Shown: in pieces, positions 33,263 to 45,755 of the stretch
Layout: every line of letters begins with the position of its first letter
Numbering within the stretch: position 1 is the stretch's first letter
Assembly: GCA_954871525.1 (NCBI GenBank)
Contig: OX940864.1
Span: 7,186,001-7,250,000 of the forward strand
DNA length: 64,000 bases
Direction of reading: 5' to 3'
From: Parietaria judaica
Lineage: Eukaryota; Streptophyta; Magnoliopsida; Rosales; Urticaceae
Translations under genes and position numbers: made by a program
Notes under the pieces: model-generated
The model's input: only the letters and a program-made list of their open reading frames with translations
What the model was told of the DNA's origin: nothing
Database searches by the model: none

Positions 33263-34099
33263 GTCAATTTCCGAACACAAGTATTAAAATGAAGTTTCCA
33301 TCGAAGTTAGGTATTTTAGTTGATATAATTATCCCTAAATAATTTAGCTATATTATTTTAAACTAGGTAGTCATACTTTTTGGTATTTCTTGGTGAACTT
33401 CTTTTTGTTGAATAAGATATATAATCGAGGCATTTACCAAACACAGCTCATGGTCAAACGTACACGGTGAAAACGATGAAGATCCTTATCCTAATGATGA
33501 AGATGAAGTGAACCATCACAAATTAATGGACGTAATATATACTATATACTTATTTAATATTTATGGTCGTCATAACATAACTAGTGTGTGACGTTTAATA
33601 TTCCCAGCTACCAATTCAGTTCATATAACAACATGTTGGAAGTATTTAACAAGCATATATTCAATATTAATATATGAATTATAATTAGTCTCTTAACTTA
33701 TGGTCTCAAAAATGTAATTAACATTTTTACTCAACTTGACCATGTAAGCATGTACTTTTTCAGGATTGAGATACAAATTAGTTAAATTTTCAGCACCTAC
33801 ACTTAAAAAAAATTGTACACTATAAAAATAAAACAAAAGAAAAATGTACAAACTTTTTGTACAAACTTTTTTATAAACTACCCATTGCGTGCATTAAAAT
33901 GGGTAATTTTTTTTTTTAATTTTTTTTTTGTACAAAATAGGTATTTCGTTAATATACCTAAAAAAATAAAAATTCTCCTCTATTAAGCAGCGGCATTTTT
34001 TTATTTTCAATAATTATACTTTAAAAGGTCGTAATTAAATTTTAGTAAATATTAAGAGAGGAGAAGAGTTTTGAATCCACCGCTCTTACACGTAGTCAC
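33263..34099. other. AT-rich spacer
   Basis: Poly-A and poly-T rich, with no coding potential or delimitable repeat. Confidence 0.3.
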
Positions 34100-34223
34100 T
34101 AGAGCTGAAACTGGCGATGGCAAACCAGACTTCGCGACAGGGAAGAAGACTTCGCGACGGCTCGCGATTTGGGCGTGAAAATCGCGATGCATCGCGATGG
34201 GGAAGCAACGTCGCAATTTGGCC

Positions 34224-34269
<46 letters not shown>

Positions 34270-34380
34270 GCCATCACGAGCATCGCGACCTCAACCCACC
34301 GCGACTCGTCGCGACTTCTACAGTCCCGATTTTTGGCGACTAAGTCGCGACTCGTCGTGTGGTCACCGTTTGCAGCTCTA
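34100..34380. mobile_element. Probable MITE with TCGCGAC motifs and (TC)n
   Basis: The termini TAGAGCTGAAAC (34100-34111) and GTTTGCAGCTCTA (34368-34380) are imperfect inverted repeats of hAT style. TCGCGA/GCGACT words recur a dozen or so times in both halves, and an uninterrupted (TC)n run lies at about 34225-34266. The flanking 8-mers (GTAGTCAC and TGCCTTTG) do not match, so the class is inferred from the ends alone. GC content is far above the surroundings. Confidence 0.55.
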
Positions 34381-35803
34381 TGCCTTTGTTATTAAGCGAG
34401 CAATGCGATCGAACATGCTTGCAGGGGCGGACGTACAACTACTTAATAAAAAAAAACTCTCAACTTTTTAAATAAATTCAAAACTTATCATAAATTTATT
34501 GTCTACTGGATTTTTTTTATATAATTTTTTAGTTTATCTCTATTAAATATTTTGCTTAATCAGTCTCCCACGCATTACTTGGCCATAAATAAAAAAATAG
34601 ATGCTTCAATAGTTTAATATTCCACAAAATAAAATACAACATCATCATCATTTTACACATAAAGAATAAAAAATAAAAATAAATAAATTAGAGCGAGAGT
34701 GGAAAAACTGGAAGAGATGGGTCATTTACAAAAAGGAGACGAAATAGTCTAGAATTGGAAATTCTGAACAGTCACTTCAGAATATCCTAATCCTAATCTC
34801 CAAAACAAAGACTCGTTAAGAGCTCATTATATAATATACATAAATATAAATATGGGATAATTCGGGTAAAAGTATTTGTTGTTTTCTTCAAAATAACGAC
34901 ATATTTTAAAACTTTAATTGCTCTGATTAAATACTCAAAGTCATAAAATTTACGTTTTCGATTGTTTTTTACTCGTTTTCCTATAACATTAAATCATTTT
35001 ATACGTGATAAAATTTTAGGTACTTTTATCGCAATTATATCTGTATCTATATAATATAATAGTTCAGTTCCAATGTGAAAGTTGAGGGAAGAGGTTAGGC
35101 TTATGCTTTAAGACTTGTTCCAAAGAGGATAAAATTAAAGATATTTAAACAAATAAATAAATAATAAAATAATAAAGGTGCTTGGCTTTTTGGTAATCCG
35201 TTTATTCCTTTTGGCCTTTTCCTTTCACTTTCTCCGTGAATGAAATGAAAGATAGCTGAGAAGCCACCCAAGAAGGACAAAACAAAACTATATTATATAA
35301 TATAATTATAATTAAAATTATAAAACTATATAATAATAACAAAAAAAGACATTAATACACAGCGACAATTCAGCATCCTCGATATATGGCTTCCTGGGTA
35401 AGTGCCTTGCGCACCACGCAACCTTCTTCATGTTTTCTCTATTTAATCCTCTTCTTCATTTTTTTCTCCTCTTTCTTTCTTTAACAACTCTTTCTTTCTT
35501 TTGCTTCCTCTCCTCTCTCCTTCTAATACAGCCAGAATTATAGATACACCTATACATATATCTAAGCTTCTTTTTCTGGGCTCCAACAGTACTAGGTTTT
35601 CTATACTTGTGCTCAAGAATACTGGGTTTTATATTATATATACATAATATATTTGTGATCTCTAAGCTTGTTTCTTGGGCTCCAAGACTACTAGGTTTTG
35701 CTATACATATACACATATTTATCCATTCTATACATATATATATATATATAGAGAGAGAGAGAGGGATTGATTGAATCTACCAAGAAGAAGAAGGATATCT
35801 TCC
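34381..35803. other. Spacer and NAC gene 5' flank
   Basis: AT-rich to about 35400, then a CT-rich leader-like stretch (35450-35525). Next comes an imperfect 100-bp tandem duplication (35555-35715), then (TA)n/(GA)n at 35735-35763 just before the ATG. The transcription start is not resolved. Confidence 0.4.
35555..35715. repeat. Imperfect tandem duplication in the NAC 5' leader
   Basis: TCTAAGCTTCTTTTTCTGGG at 35561 recurs as TCTAAGCTTGTTTCTTGGGC at 35661. Each is followed by CTCCAA, ACTAGGTTTT and CTATAC in the same order, a period of about 100 bp. It lies 100-250 bp before the NAC start codon. Confidence 0.75.
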
Positions 35804-37740
35804 ATGGAAGAAGGCTGCGGAGTGTCGGAAGATCCGAACCAGTACTCGGAGGTCATTGATCTGCCTCCGGGGTTCCGGTTTCACCCGACCGACGAAGAGA
35901 TCATAACGCACTACCTGATGGAGAAAGCGGTCAACGCCCGATTCAGCTCCAGCGCCATCGGCGAGGCCGATCTCAACAAGTGCGAGCCATGGGACTTACC
36001 GAGTAAGTTATCTTTGAATAATTACAAAATAGGATATTAGATCATCTACACAATAAATATATCATGAAAATAATATAGTCAACTATTGATTACAATTAGA
36101 TCACTAATTTTGACATAATATTAGAATAACATACACTTTTATGTAATTACATGTTTGACTGAAAATTTTGTTCCGATTTTAATTTATTTCGATTCGTTTA
36201 TTATAATTTTAGCTTTTTTACGGCTTTATTTAATTAGTCATATTTAGTTTGGATTATGCTTATTATTTGATTTGAATGCATCTAATCTGAGTTTTTAACA
36301 ATTTTTAAAATTAATCTAAACATCTTAGATCATTTTTATTTTTGTTGACTAATTATTAAATGAGTATTTGAATATATTTTTTTAAAATATGAGTATCTGA
36401 CTCGTTTTTTTTTCCGGAATCTCAGAGAGAGCGAAGATGGGAGAGAAGGAGTGGTACTTCTTCTGCCAACGGGATCGGAAATACCCGACGGGGATGAGGA
36501 CGAACAGAGCGACGGAATGCGGATATTGGAAAGCGACGGGGAAAGACCGAGAGATCCGCAGAGGGAAAAGCTTAGTGGGGATGAAGAAGACGCTGGTTTT
36601 CTACACAGGAAGAGCGCCCAAAGGAGAGAAGAGCAATTGGGTGATGCATGAATTTCGACTTGAAGGCTCGTTCTCTTATTATAACCTTCCCAACAAGTCT
36701 TCAAAGGTAATAATAAAACCCTCTTTTATTTATCATACTAGTAATTCCAAACAATTATATATTTCTTCATTTAACTTTTTTTATTCAATGTTTTAATTTG
36801 TTTCCCATTTCTTTAATTTAAGAAAAAATTACGTGATTTGGTTCCGCTCTATAATCGATATCTATATGATAGAATTTCTCTATAAGAAAGCATTTTTCAA
36901 TTTTTGTATGTTGCGTTTTGATTCTCGAACCTAATATATTTGTATGTGTACTATCATTAATATGAATATATAAACATTATATTTTTTTTATCAAATATTA
37001 TGAAAAAAAATATAAAAAATATATATAATACATCATTAATTAGTCATATGTATATTATGATTTCATAATTATTATTATTGTCCCAAACTCTTTTCATGTG
37101 TTACACTTTATGATCTCTACTTGCCGTCATTATGGCAAGCTTTTGTTGAAAGATTGCTTTCAAACTTTCATTATCTATAAATGGTCCTTGCTTTTCATTT
37201 ATATAATTTCTTTGCTTTTTTCCTTTATTGCCTTAAAAGGAAAATAGCTTTATTAAAAGATTATTATTATTATTTCAGGATGAGTGGGTTGTGTGCCGAG
37301 TCATGCACAAGAACGAGAAGAAAACAGTCCCTGAAATGCAAGGCCTTGTGAGGATCAACCCTTCCCAAGCAAACGACATGTCGTATGACTACTCTCTCTC
37401 CAGCTCCCTCCCGCCTTTGACCGACTACTCCTCCTACGGAAACGACGTGTCGTACGAGGATTCCAAGCCTTCGTCCTTGGCCGTTTCCTCCGCCACGTGT
37501 ACGTCTCACGAGTACAGCTGCTATCCAAACGACAATGATGTTCTTCGGTACCACTACCAGAACCCGATCCACCAAAACGACATCTTCCGAGGCCATCAGA
37601 GGACGGAGCACTTGTCGTTTGTGTCCGACAGTGTCTCGAAGGAGCAAATGGCCGCTCTGTCTAGCGGCCGTCACGACGTTGACTTTGAAGCCTTCGTTTG
37701 GGACGACTTTCCGGTCGTTAACTCATCGCCGCCACGTTAA
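35804..37740 (+). CDS. NAC transcription factor (NAM/CUC clade, ANAC046/087-like)
   Basis: Three exons: 35804-36002, 36426-36706 and 37279-37740, giving 313 aa. This is the standard NAC intron layout, with intron 1 after CEPWDLP and intron 2 before DEWVVCRV. The NAC domain (about residues 20-170) is complete: [85 protein letters not shown] and [12 protein letters not shown]. The C-terminal activation region is rich in Ser, Tyr and Asp and ends [14 protein letters not shown] factors of this group act in the nucleus in organ boundaries, senescence or programmed cell death. A degenerate miR164-site-like stretch lies at 37607-37627. The exact orthologue (NAC046/087, NAC100 or ORE1 group) needs a tree. 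Confidence 0.93.
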
Positions 37741-38834
37741 GCTTCGACATATCTTTTATTGATGTTGTCTTACGATTCTACTTCCTTGGTCTTGATTTAT
37801 AACCAAAATCTGCTTCGTTGATTATTACTATTATTATTTTTAGCTTCTGTTAGTTGTAATTTGATGTATTTTAATATGTTACACACACACAGCACAAGAA
37901 AAAACATTGTATAGATTGATCTTCACGTATTGATTTTTCATTTATTTTATTGTGTAAAACCTAGTGTCACCTCATCATGTAAATATATATTCCCGTATAT
38001 CCCTTTATTTATTTTTTACTTTTCTTTGTTGTATTAATTATCTTTATTTCTTCCTTTCTTGAGAAATTAATTATGAGAAACAGCTTTGCATGGGAATTTT
38101 GTTGAAATGAAAGGGTGTTTTTTTTTCTTCCTTTCATGGTGTAGTCATTGAATTTTTTTCTTCTTTGTTTTATGTATTATAAAGTGTCTTATAGTAGGCT
38201 GGAGTGACGATTTCGGAACGGGTGACATGACATGGCTATGATAAGATGTTAATGAGTTTAGATTGACCTTAAATAGACTTGGATTAAATCGCGTCAAACA
38301 CAAGTAGCACGATGAAAACGTTGGAGAAAACGATAAGACTCATTCAGACATAATTAAGGAACACAGATTCATTTATGCATATAATATTGTAATTAAGAGT
38401 TTTGATTATGATATGTCAAATCTATTTTTTTTTTCTTCGATTGATGAATACATATTTTACTAATTAATTTTAAAATTTTACATTAACTATATTAATGTTA
38501 TAACTAGTTAGTCTACAATAAAATAAAAAATCGTCAATTAATAAATAGCTTAAACAAATTATACATAATTAACACGTTTAATAAATAAGGCGGTCCGTCT
38601 CATCTTCAAACATGATTAGAACATAGATCAACTAGTAATAAAAGATTAACACACGACGTATATACGATATTTATTTATTTGCTTAAAATATAAAGTAAAA
38701 ACGTTCTAACTTGCCAATATTAGCTTCCAAATAAGGAATCAAAAGTTGTGCATAAATCTCAAGAGCAAACGTAAAACATATACAAAAGTAAATAAATTTT
38801 CATTGGACTAAAAGTCGGGTTCTAGCCAGAAATA

Positions 38835-38873
<39 letters not shown>

Positions 38874-40562
38874 TGAAACTATATAATTAACAAGCATAAG
38901 TAGATTGATCAGTTGGTTCAATTAAATAAGCCACTTGAAGAAAGATTAAAGAAATGAGTTGCGTAGAGCTTCTTAATTATTGGATTGAGGTCCTTAATGA
39001 GACTCCTAATATAAAAAAGTAGTTGTCTTATTTAATTTTATACGAAACCACAAGTCAAAGGCCAAAAGACAACGATATTTTTATTATAAACTCATTCAAT
39101 AATTAGCCCTTAATAAATTAAATGAAGAGACTGACCATACACAAAATTCAATCGATCCATATCGAATTCATGATTTTGAGCTGTAAAAATATTGGATAAT
39201 TTCGACAAAAGTATCTAAACTTTCTAAAATAACGGGACATATTTTTAAAAAATTTAACTGCGGTGATTAAGTTTCAAAGTCTAGAATATTTTATTTCATG
39301 TGTCTCCATTATTGTTGAGTTTTTTTTTTTTTTTTTTACAAGCCTATGGTTCAAATTAACACTTTTTCACGTACACGCATGACGCAAAAGTGGATTAACG
39401 TCAACGAAGACAAACTAATCGGAATTTTGTACAATGTAGTGTGCAATTGAATATAGGAAAATTGTGCACTATTTAAAGTAAAATAGATATTTTTGCCATA
39501 ACTATCCTTAAAAAACAATGTCTAAATAACTGTGTGTTTATTATCAATATATGAGCCTAAACATTATGACTCATTAGTAGTTTGTTATTATCTGTGAATT
39601 ATTATTATTATTATTATTATTGGGATCATAATTCAAAGCTTTTCATGATAAATTATTATACGATCCTTAACTTATCGAAAACATATAATAATAATAATAA
39701 GTTAGGGATTAAACAAATGAGCACGACATTCTGGTTTCCTGTAATCAAACCTTATCGCAAAGTGTTTAATAAATTAATTAAGGATTAAAAAAAGGTTGAA
39801 ACTCGTTCAAGAATGACACGACTCATTGGTTTGTGTGAGTCAGAAAACCGTTCCAGAAATTGCGCAGTGTAATACTCTCTCCAATCATCACTGATTACTT
39901 GCTGCTTTGGATTATCAATCTTTGATTATCTTCTCTCCCAAGTTAAAAGCCTTGCACTTATTTCACGTGCGTTTCTCTTGAGCTTTTTTTAATGTTTTTT
40001 TTTTTGACTAATTATAGCCCAAATTCAAAAAAAATATAAATGGCAAAAACGAGAACGAAACACGCTTCTTGTACTAGAATCTCAATCGGAATTTTTTGTT
40101 ACACTTAAGACAACAATACGTGTCGATCAATTATGACATGTGTGCCGGATCTTGATACTAAACATATAATTTGTAAGTTAATTTTTTTTTTTTTTGGTAT
40201 AGAGTAGGCTTTGTACTCAACATATTTAGATAGAAGACAATTTAATGTAAAATCGTAAAAATCAAGATATAATAACATGTGGAACAACGTGACTATATTG
40301 AATATTTGATAGAATATTACCTTGTTGCAAATATTGACTTGACAAAGAATCACTTGTCTCTTTTGCAAAGGACGCTAACCAAACTTATTCGAATATAATA
40401 TGAACTTATGAGCTACCAAGACCAAACTATATAGTAGATGCCAACTAAGATAACCGTGTACCAAATTTTTAACTAAACAACTAAATATACTTGTACCGAG
40501 TACCGAATTGAAACGGTAAAAACGGCACGATTTTTCTCAAAATTGTCGCTTAATAGCTTCAT
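37741..40562. other. Gene-poor AT-rich region
   Basis: NAC 3' flank, then AT-rich DNA with (TA)n at 38835-38868 and an ATT run at 39597-39621. No credible ORF, RNA or delimitable element. Confidence 0.35.
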
Positions 40563-40569
40563 TAAATTT

Positions 40570-40927
40570 AGGGATAATCACATAAAAAAATATTTGAACT
40601 TTGACCAATTGAGGTAACCGAGGTTCAAATAAAAAAAATAGTAGTAAAAGTACCCAGAGTCAACAGACATGAACCGACTCATTTTTCGTCTAATTTTCGT
40701 GACGGACATTGGCCAATTTTTTTAGCATAGTGTTATTGAATCATACCTAAAACACACATCTATGTGCTTTTCAGCAATGAAGTATCTTCTCATTTGAATT
40801 CGACGGAAAAATAGGACGAAAAAATGTGTCCCTTCATATTTGTTGACTTTGAATATTTTTGCTGCTATTTTTCGAACCTGCCACCTCAATTGGTCAAGTT
40901 TTAAGCATTTTGTCACTACTATATCCT
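40570..40927. mobile_element. Foldback element, 358 bp
   Basis: The left arm (AGGGATAATCAC... TTTGACCAATTGAGGTAACC) is mirrored by the right arm (CCACCTCAATTGGTCAAGTT ... ATATCCT). The arms are about 130 bp and moderately diverged. TAAATTT flanks both sides (40563-40569 and 40928-40934). The ends resemble the other AGGG-type foldbacks. No coding sequence. Confidence 0.7.
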
Positions 40928-40942
40928 TAAATTTATTAAAAG

Positions 40943-41505
40943 TAGGGGTGGCAATTCGGGTTTCGTGTCGTGTTCGTGCCGGGTCTTAATCGTTTTTTGC
41001 TTATTTTATGTAGACCCAGACCCGCACCATTTATTAATCGTGTTAGAAGATGAGACCCAGACCCGCCCCATTTAAATAACGTGTTTATCGTGTCTACCCG
41101 TTTAACCCATTTAACAAAATCATATATTTTAAAATGTTAAATTAATTTAATTTATACTCATCTAACTTAATTTTTTATTATATTATATAAGATTTTAAAA
41201 TTTACTAACATTTTTTTATGTTCATCAATTGTACGACGCAATAAATAAGTAAAAAACATTAATTTCATATATAATAAATATTAAAATACTTAATAACATA
41301 TATAAAATGCAACATTTTGCTCCTTAATCGTGTCTAATTGGGTCCCATCGCGTTATCGTGTTCGTGCCGTGTTTACCCGTTATTTAATCGTATTAATCGT
41401 GTTCGACACGGTTGGACCCAGATCCATTTATGGTAGACCCAGACCCGTTTAAATCGTGTCGTAACCGTTTCGTGTTTCGTGTCCAGCCCCAAATTGCCAC
41501 CCCTA
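40943..41505. mobile_element. hAT-type MITE with exact 8-bp duplication
   Basis: The termini TAGGGGTGGCAATT (40943-40956) and AATTGCCACCCCTA (41492-41505) are perfect inverted repeats. The exact duplication ATTAAAAG lies at 40935-40942 and 41506-41513. Subterminal regions repeat words such as CGTGTCGTGTTCGTG, AGACCCAGACCCG and ATCGTGTT in inverted order around an AT-rich core. At 563 bp it is almost the same size as the 8400-8964 element but has different internal motifs. Confidence 0.92.
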
Positions 41506-42073
41506 ATTAAAAGCACAACCATGTCAAAAGTATTGTCCATTCTAATGATATATATTAATTTTGTGATAAACACATAGAATTTAGAAGTTTAATATAATTT
41601 TTTTTTTTTAAATACAGACCAATAGAGGATTGGCAGAAGATTCCGTGTATTATTATAATTATAAAAAAAAAAATTGGTATCGTCCATTTATAATAGTATA
41701 CTAAAATTAAGATCTGAGTATTGCACGTAACATGTTGCATTAACATAATCATCTAATCATTTTAATTATATAAATGAATATTAATTCATTCTTTGTTTTA
41801 GCTTTTTTTTTTTTTTTTTTATCATTTATCGGTGTAGTAAGTTTGGTTACTTTTGAAGCTTTGTGTTGTAGATGCTAAAAGCCACGGTCATGAATATAAA
41901 AAAGGTTTAAAATATTGCTAGAATTTAAGCTAGTTTAATCAACATTAAAGTCGTTAATAAAGCCAAATTAGGTTTGATTACTATGCGTTAAAGGTCAAAG
42001 GATTGAGCTCAAAGCATTTAATAAGTACTATAGTATAACTTCTCTACACACACATATATATATATATAATAAT

Positions 42074-43066
42074 AGGGTAAACTGCGGCTAATGTACCCAA
42101 TGTTTGATCTTCTGCGGATTATGTACCCAATGTTTATTTTCGGCGGCTAATATACCTAATGTTTGATCCGTTAGATATTTTCGTGTTTTCCGTCACTTGA
42201 CCGTTAGAGAGTTATCCTCCTCTATATGTACACTTTTCGTATTTTCGACATAACTCACTCATTTTTTGTCCAAATTTTATGAACAACCTATGGTTGGAAA
42301 TATAAGAGATAGATCTACAACTTTTGTGTTGTAAGTTTTATAAAATCAGTTTTAGAAAAATACGAAATTTCAAATACAACGCAAAATTAGACATTAGTTT
42401 AATGTAAAATATTTGTTTCGAGAAAATTTTAATATACTTAATGACTTTTTATGATGAAGTGTAAAACTAAAAAGTTGTAGATAAATTTTTTTATCTTTCC
42501 AACGGGTGTTTATTTATAAATTTTGCACAAAAAATGAGTGAGTTATGCCAAAAATATGAAAGATTATTTCGCATCACATCTTTCATATTTTTGGCATAAC
42601 TCACTCATTTTTTGTCCAAAATTTATAAATAAACACCCGTTGGAAAGATAAAAAATTTATCTATAACTTTTTAGTTTTACATTTCATCATAAAAAGTCAT
42701 TAAGTATATTAAAATTTGCTCGAAACAAATATTTTGCATTTAACTAATGTCCAGTTTTACGTTTTATTTGAAATTTCGTATTTTTCTAAAATTGATTTTA
42801 CAAAACTTAAAACACCAAAGTTGTAGATCTATCTCTTATCTTTCCAACCATAGGCCGTGCATAAAATTTGGACAAAAAATGAGTGAGTTATGTCAAAAAT
42901 ACGAAAAGTGTACATATAGAGGAGGATAACTCTCTAACGGTCAAGTGACGGAAAACACGAAAATATCTAACGGATCAAACATTGGGTACATTAGCCGCCG
43001 AAAATAAACATTGGGTACATAATCCGCAGAAGATCAAACATTGGGTACATTAGCCGCAGTTTACCC
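42074..43066. mobile_element. Foldback element, nested palindrome (copy 2)
   Basis: The arms 42074-42562 and 42577-43066 are complementary along their full length, and I judge them about 95% identical by reading. The termini are AGGGTAAACTGCGGC and its complement. Each arm contains an internal inverted pair: the outer segment CATAACTCACTCATTTTTTG...GATCTACAACTTT reappears complemented near the centre. The flanks share ATAATAAT (42066-42073 and 43067-43074), but these lie in simple sequence, so the duplication is weak evidence. It is a clear homologue of 16638-17633. No ORF longer than about 60 codons is present. Confidence 0.9.
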
Positions 43067-45755
43067 ATAATAATAATAATAAAAGTTCAACGTTCATATT
43101 AAAGATTATCGAATAATTGATCGATAATCATTGGTTTCTTGTTTTAATGGATTATTAAGTATTTGGTAATCTTCAGTCTCATCCAAACCAAGCCTTGCAT
43201 TGCACTGATAATTTCACGTGTGTTTCTCGTCCAATAATTGTTTAATATTTTGTGTTCATCAACCAGTAATCATCTAAGTATCATCGTATACTGAACTGCC
43301 AATATATAAATTTTAGTTATTTCATTTATTTTGATAATATATATATATATATAAAGTTCAGAAATAGGTTAATTAAGATTCTAACAGTCTTCTGCAATGG
43401 AGTTAAACTTTGAGAGTGAAAAAAATCAGTAAAAATGAAGTTTAAAAGATAGAAGACAAAGCGTATCACTAAAAATTTCAGATGGATTGGCATTATTTAG
43501 TTAATCTTAATTTGCAGAATATATTTCACTCCGAATTTGGTTTTCGAGCATTTTACGACATGAATTAGTAGTTTTAGTGACTCGAGTAGTGAGTATTTTC
43601 AATGGCGGACTGAGACGAGTAAAAAGGGAGGCGCCGAAAGCCTAATTTTAACTTACAATATAATAATTTCATGAATAAAGCAAAATAAATAAATATTATT
43701 TAGCAACGGGGTAACATGGCACTTGTACCATTGTACGTGCGCCCGCCACGGATGGTTCTATTTCTGCGGGAGATAACTACCCAATGTTGATAAAGTTCCC
43801 TTAGTATCCGATCTTGAAATTCGTTAAATTCTCTATTCTTTTTCAGGGGTGAAGCTCAAAATAATTTATTTTTCTTTATTATTTTTTATTACTTTAATTT
43901 AAAATCGTAATAATTACTGTAAAACTAACAAAAACGTATATTGTTTTTATTAATATGGGCTTGACATGTGGCAAAGAACAAAAAACTTAACGCATAGAAT
44001 GTTGGGTACTAACGGAGGGAACAACACTATTATCAAGTATAAAGTACTTTTCTCTCCCGAAAAAAAAATAATAATAATAATAATCTTGCCAAAATTTATC
44101 TTTACTTGTGGGAATCTAATTTCCTTAAATAGTAATATAATAGTATTGTATTTGTTTGATTAAGGGGGTTTAAAGAGAGATATTGTACTCAAATTACGTT
44201 GACTATATTGAAAGTCATAGACAAATAATATAATGAGAGTGAGAGATTGAGCAGTGCCGAATATAAGTTTGGTTCAACTTCAAACAGAAAGCAAGGGAAG
44301 TAACTTTCCTTTTAAAGCAAAGTGACCCTCCCTTTGCGTTGCATTCGTTGCGTAACACTCTTTGCTTTCACACCTCTCTAATTTCCATATAAGCAAAATC
44401 ATATATCTATATATGATGTATGCATCATCGTCATAAAGGAACGTGAATGAGTATGACTGGTCTCAATAGATATTATTAGCATCCTGTGAAGCACAACTTT
44501 GTGAGACTTATTTTTCTTCTAAAAGAGACGTAATGGTTGCATTTAGATCCGTAAACAATTTGAAAACTATATATAAGTATCAAATTTTGCACTCCAAAAT
44601 ATAGAGTTGTGCAATTCTCGTTCATGTAAGAATAACCGAAATGCGATATTCGGTATTAATATAATACCGCATCGAATTTACCGCTACGAAGGCTGTCTTG
44701 TTCATGGCAGGATCACTGAAAATGAAGCTTTGCCAGAGTTTCCTATGAGTGTCTGACATCATCTCTATGTCATCCTAATGGTCATACATAAATAGATATA
44801 ATGATATAAATACTCCTCTCTTCATCCTAAAGTTTACCATTCACACTTGAGTTTTTATTCAGAAAAATTGTTACCCTTGAATATCGCTATCGATGTTTCG
44901 ATTTTTTTAATTTACTAATTGATACGAGTTTATCGATGGGTCTTTTAAGAACTTCAGTTTTTCATATTACTTAAATTTCATATTATATTAATGACAAACC
45001 AATGAGATATCTTATAAAAATTATTAATGATTTTTTTTTATAATCATTTTATCTACTTTGTCATCGATAAACAATAAACCATCGATAACCTATAGAATGG
45101 TAACCGTAATGAATAAGCGTTGAACCAAGAAGAAATCAAAGATATATCATTGAACTGTCTGCTCGACGATTGGAGCTACAACCTCCCAAGTTTATTCCAA
45201 AAGGATCATTTACGCACGACCCCATAAGATATTAATAAATACCGCACCGAAACCCGTTTGTTCACCCTTCACTACATTAGATATAAATATAATTTTTCGT
45301 AAACTAGTCCTTGATATCTTCAAATTACAATTTAATTGATACAAAGTTTGTTACCACAACAAGCCACAAGAACTTGAAATTCCCTCGCAACACTCATTCC
45401 TAAATTCAAGCAAAAATCATAACAATACATCAACTCTCCCGCTTAAATAAATAAATAAATAAAAAAGACTTAAATCTAAAAGTCTCGAACAATTAATAAA
45501 ATCCAGATTTATTTATTCTCATAAAAAAATAATCCAAATTCATAGACTATATAGAATTGTTAAACGACCAATTTCTTTGTCCAACACAGGAAAAAAAAAA
45601 TATGACGGTAAAAAACAGAACACTATCACTTGGATTGAACAACACAAGATATTGACGAAATTATATATTATTTGTATGATCAAATCCAAATTCACCTTCT
45701 TTACCATCAAACTTATTTCGAATTTCCCGGGCCAATCGAAAAGACATAGCATGTT
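43067..45755. other. Gene-poor AT-rich region
   Basis: No supported gene. CAATGGCGGACTGAG at 43602 resembles the end of the 33040 MITE family and CCGCCACGG near 43746 could be its partner, but the flanks do not match. An ATA/ATT simple repeat lies near 44068-44082. The stretch 45300-45755 is likely the 3' flank of the minus-strand bL19 gene. Confidence 0.35.

Noticed and set aside
43602..43750. Third copy of the CARTGGCGGA MITE
   Set aside because: One end matches well, but the presumed partner and flanking 8-mers do not, so the borders cannot be supported.
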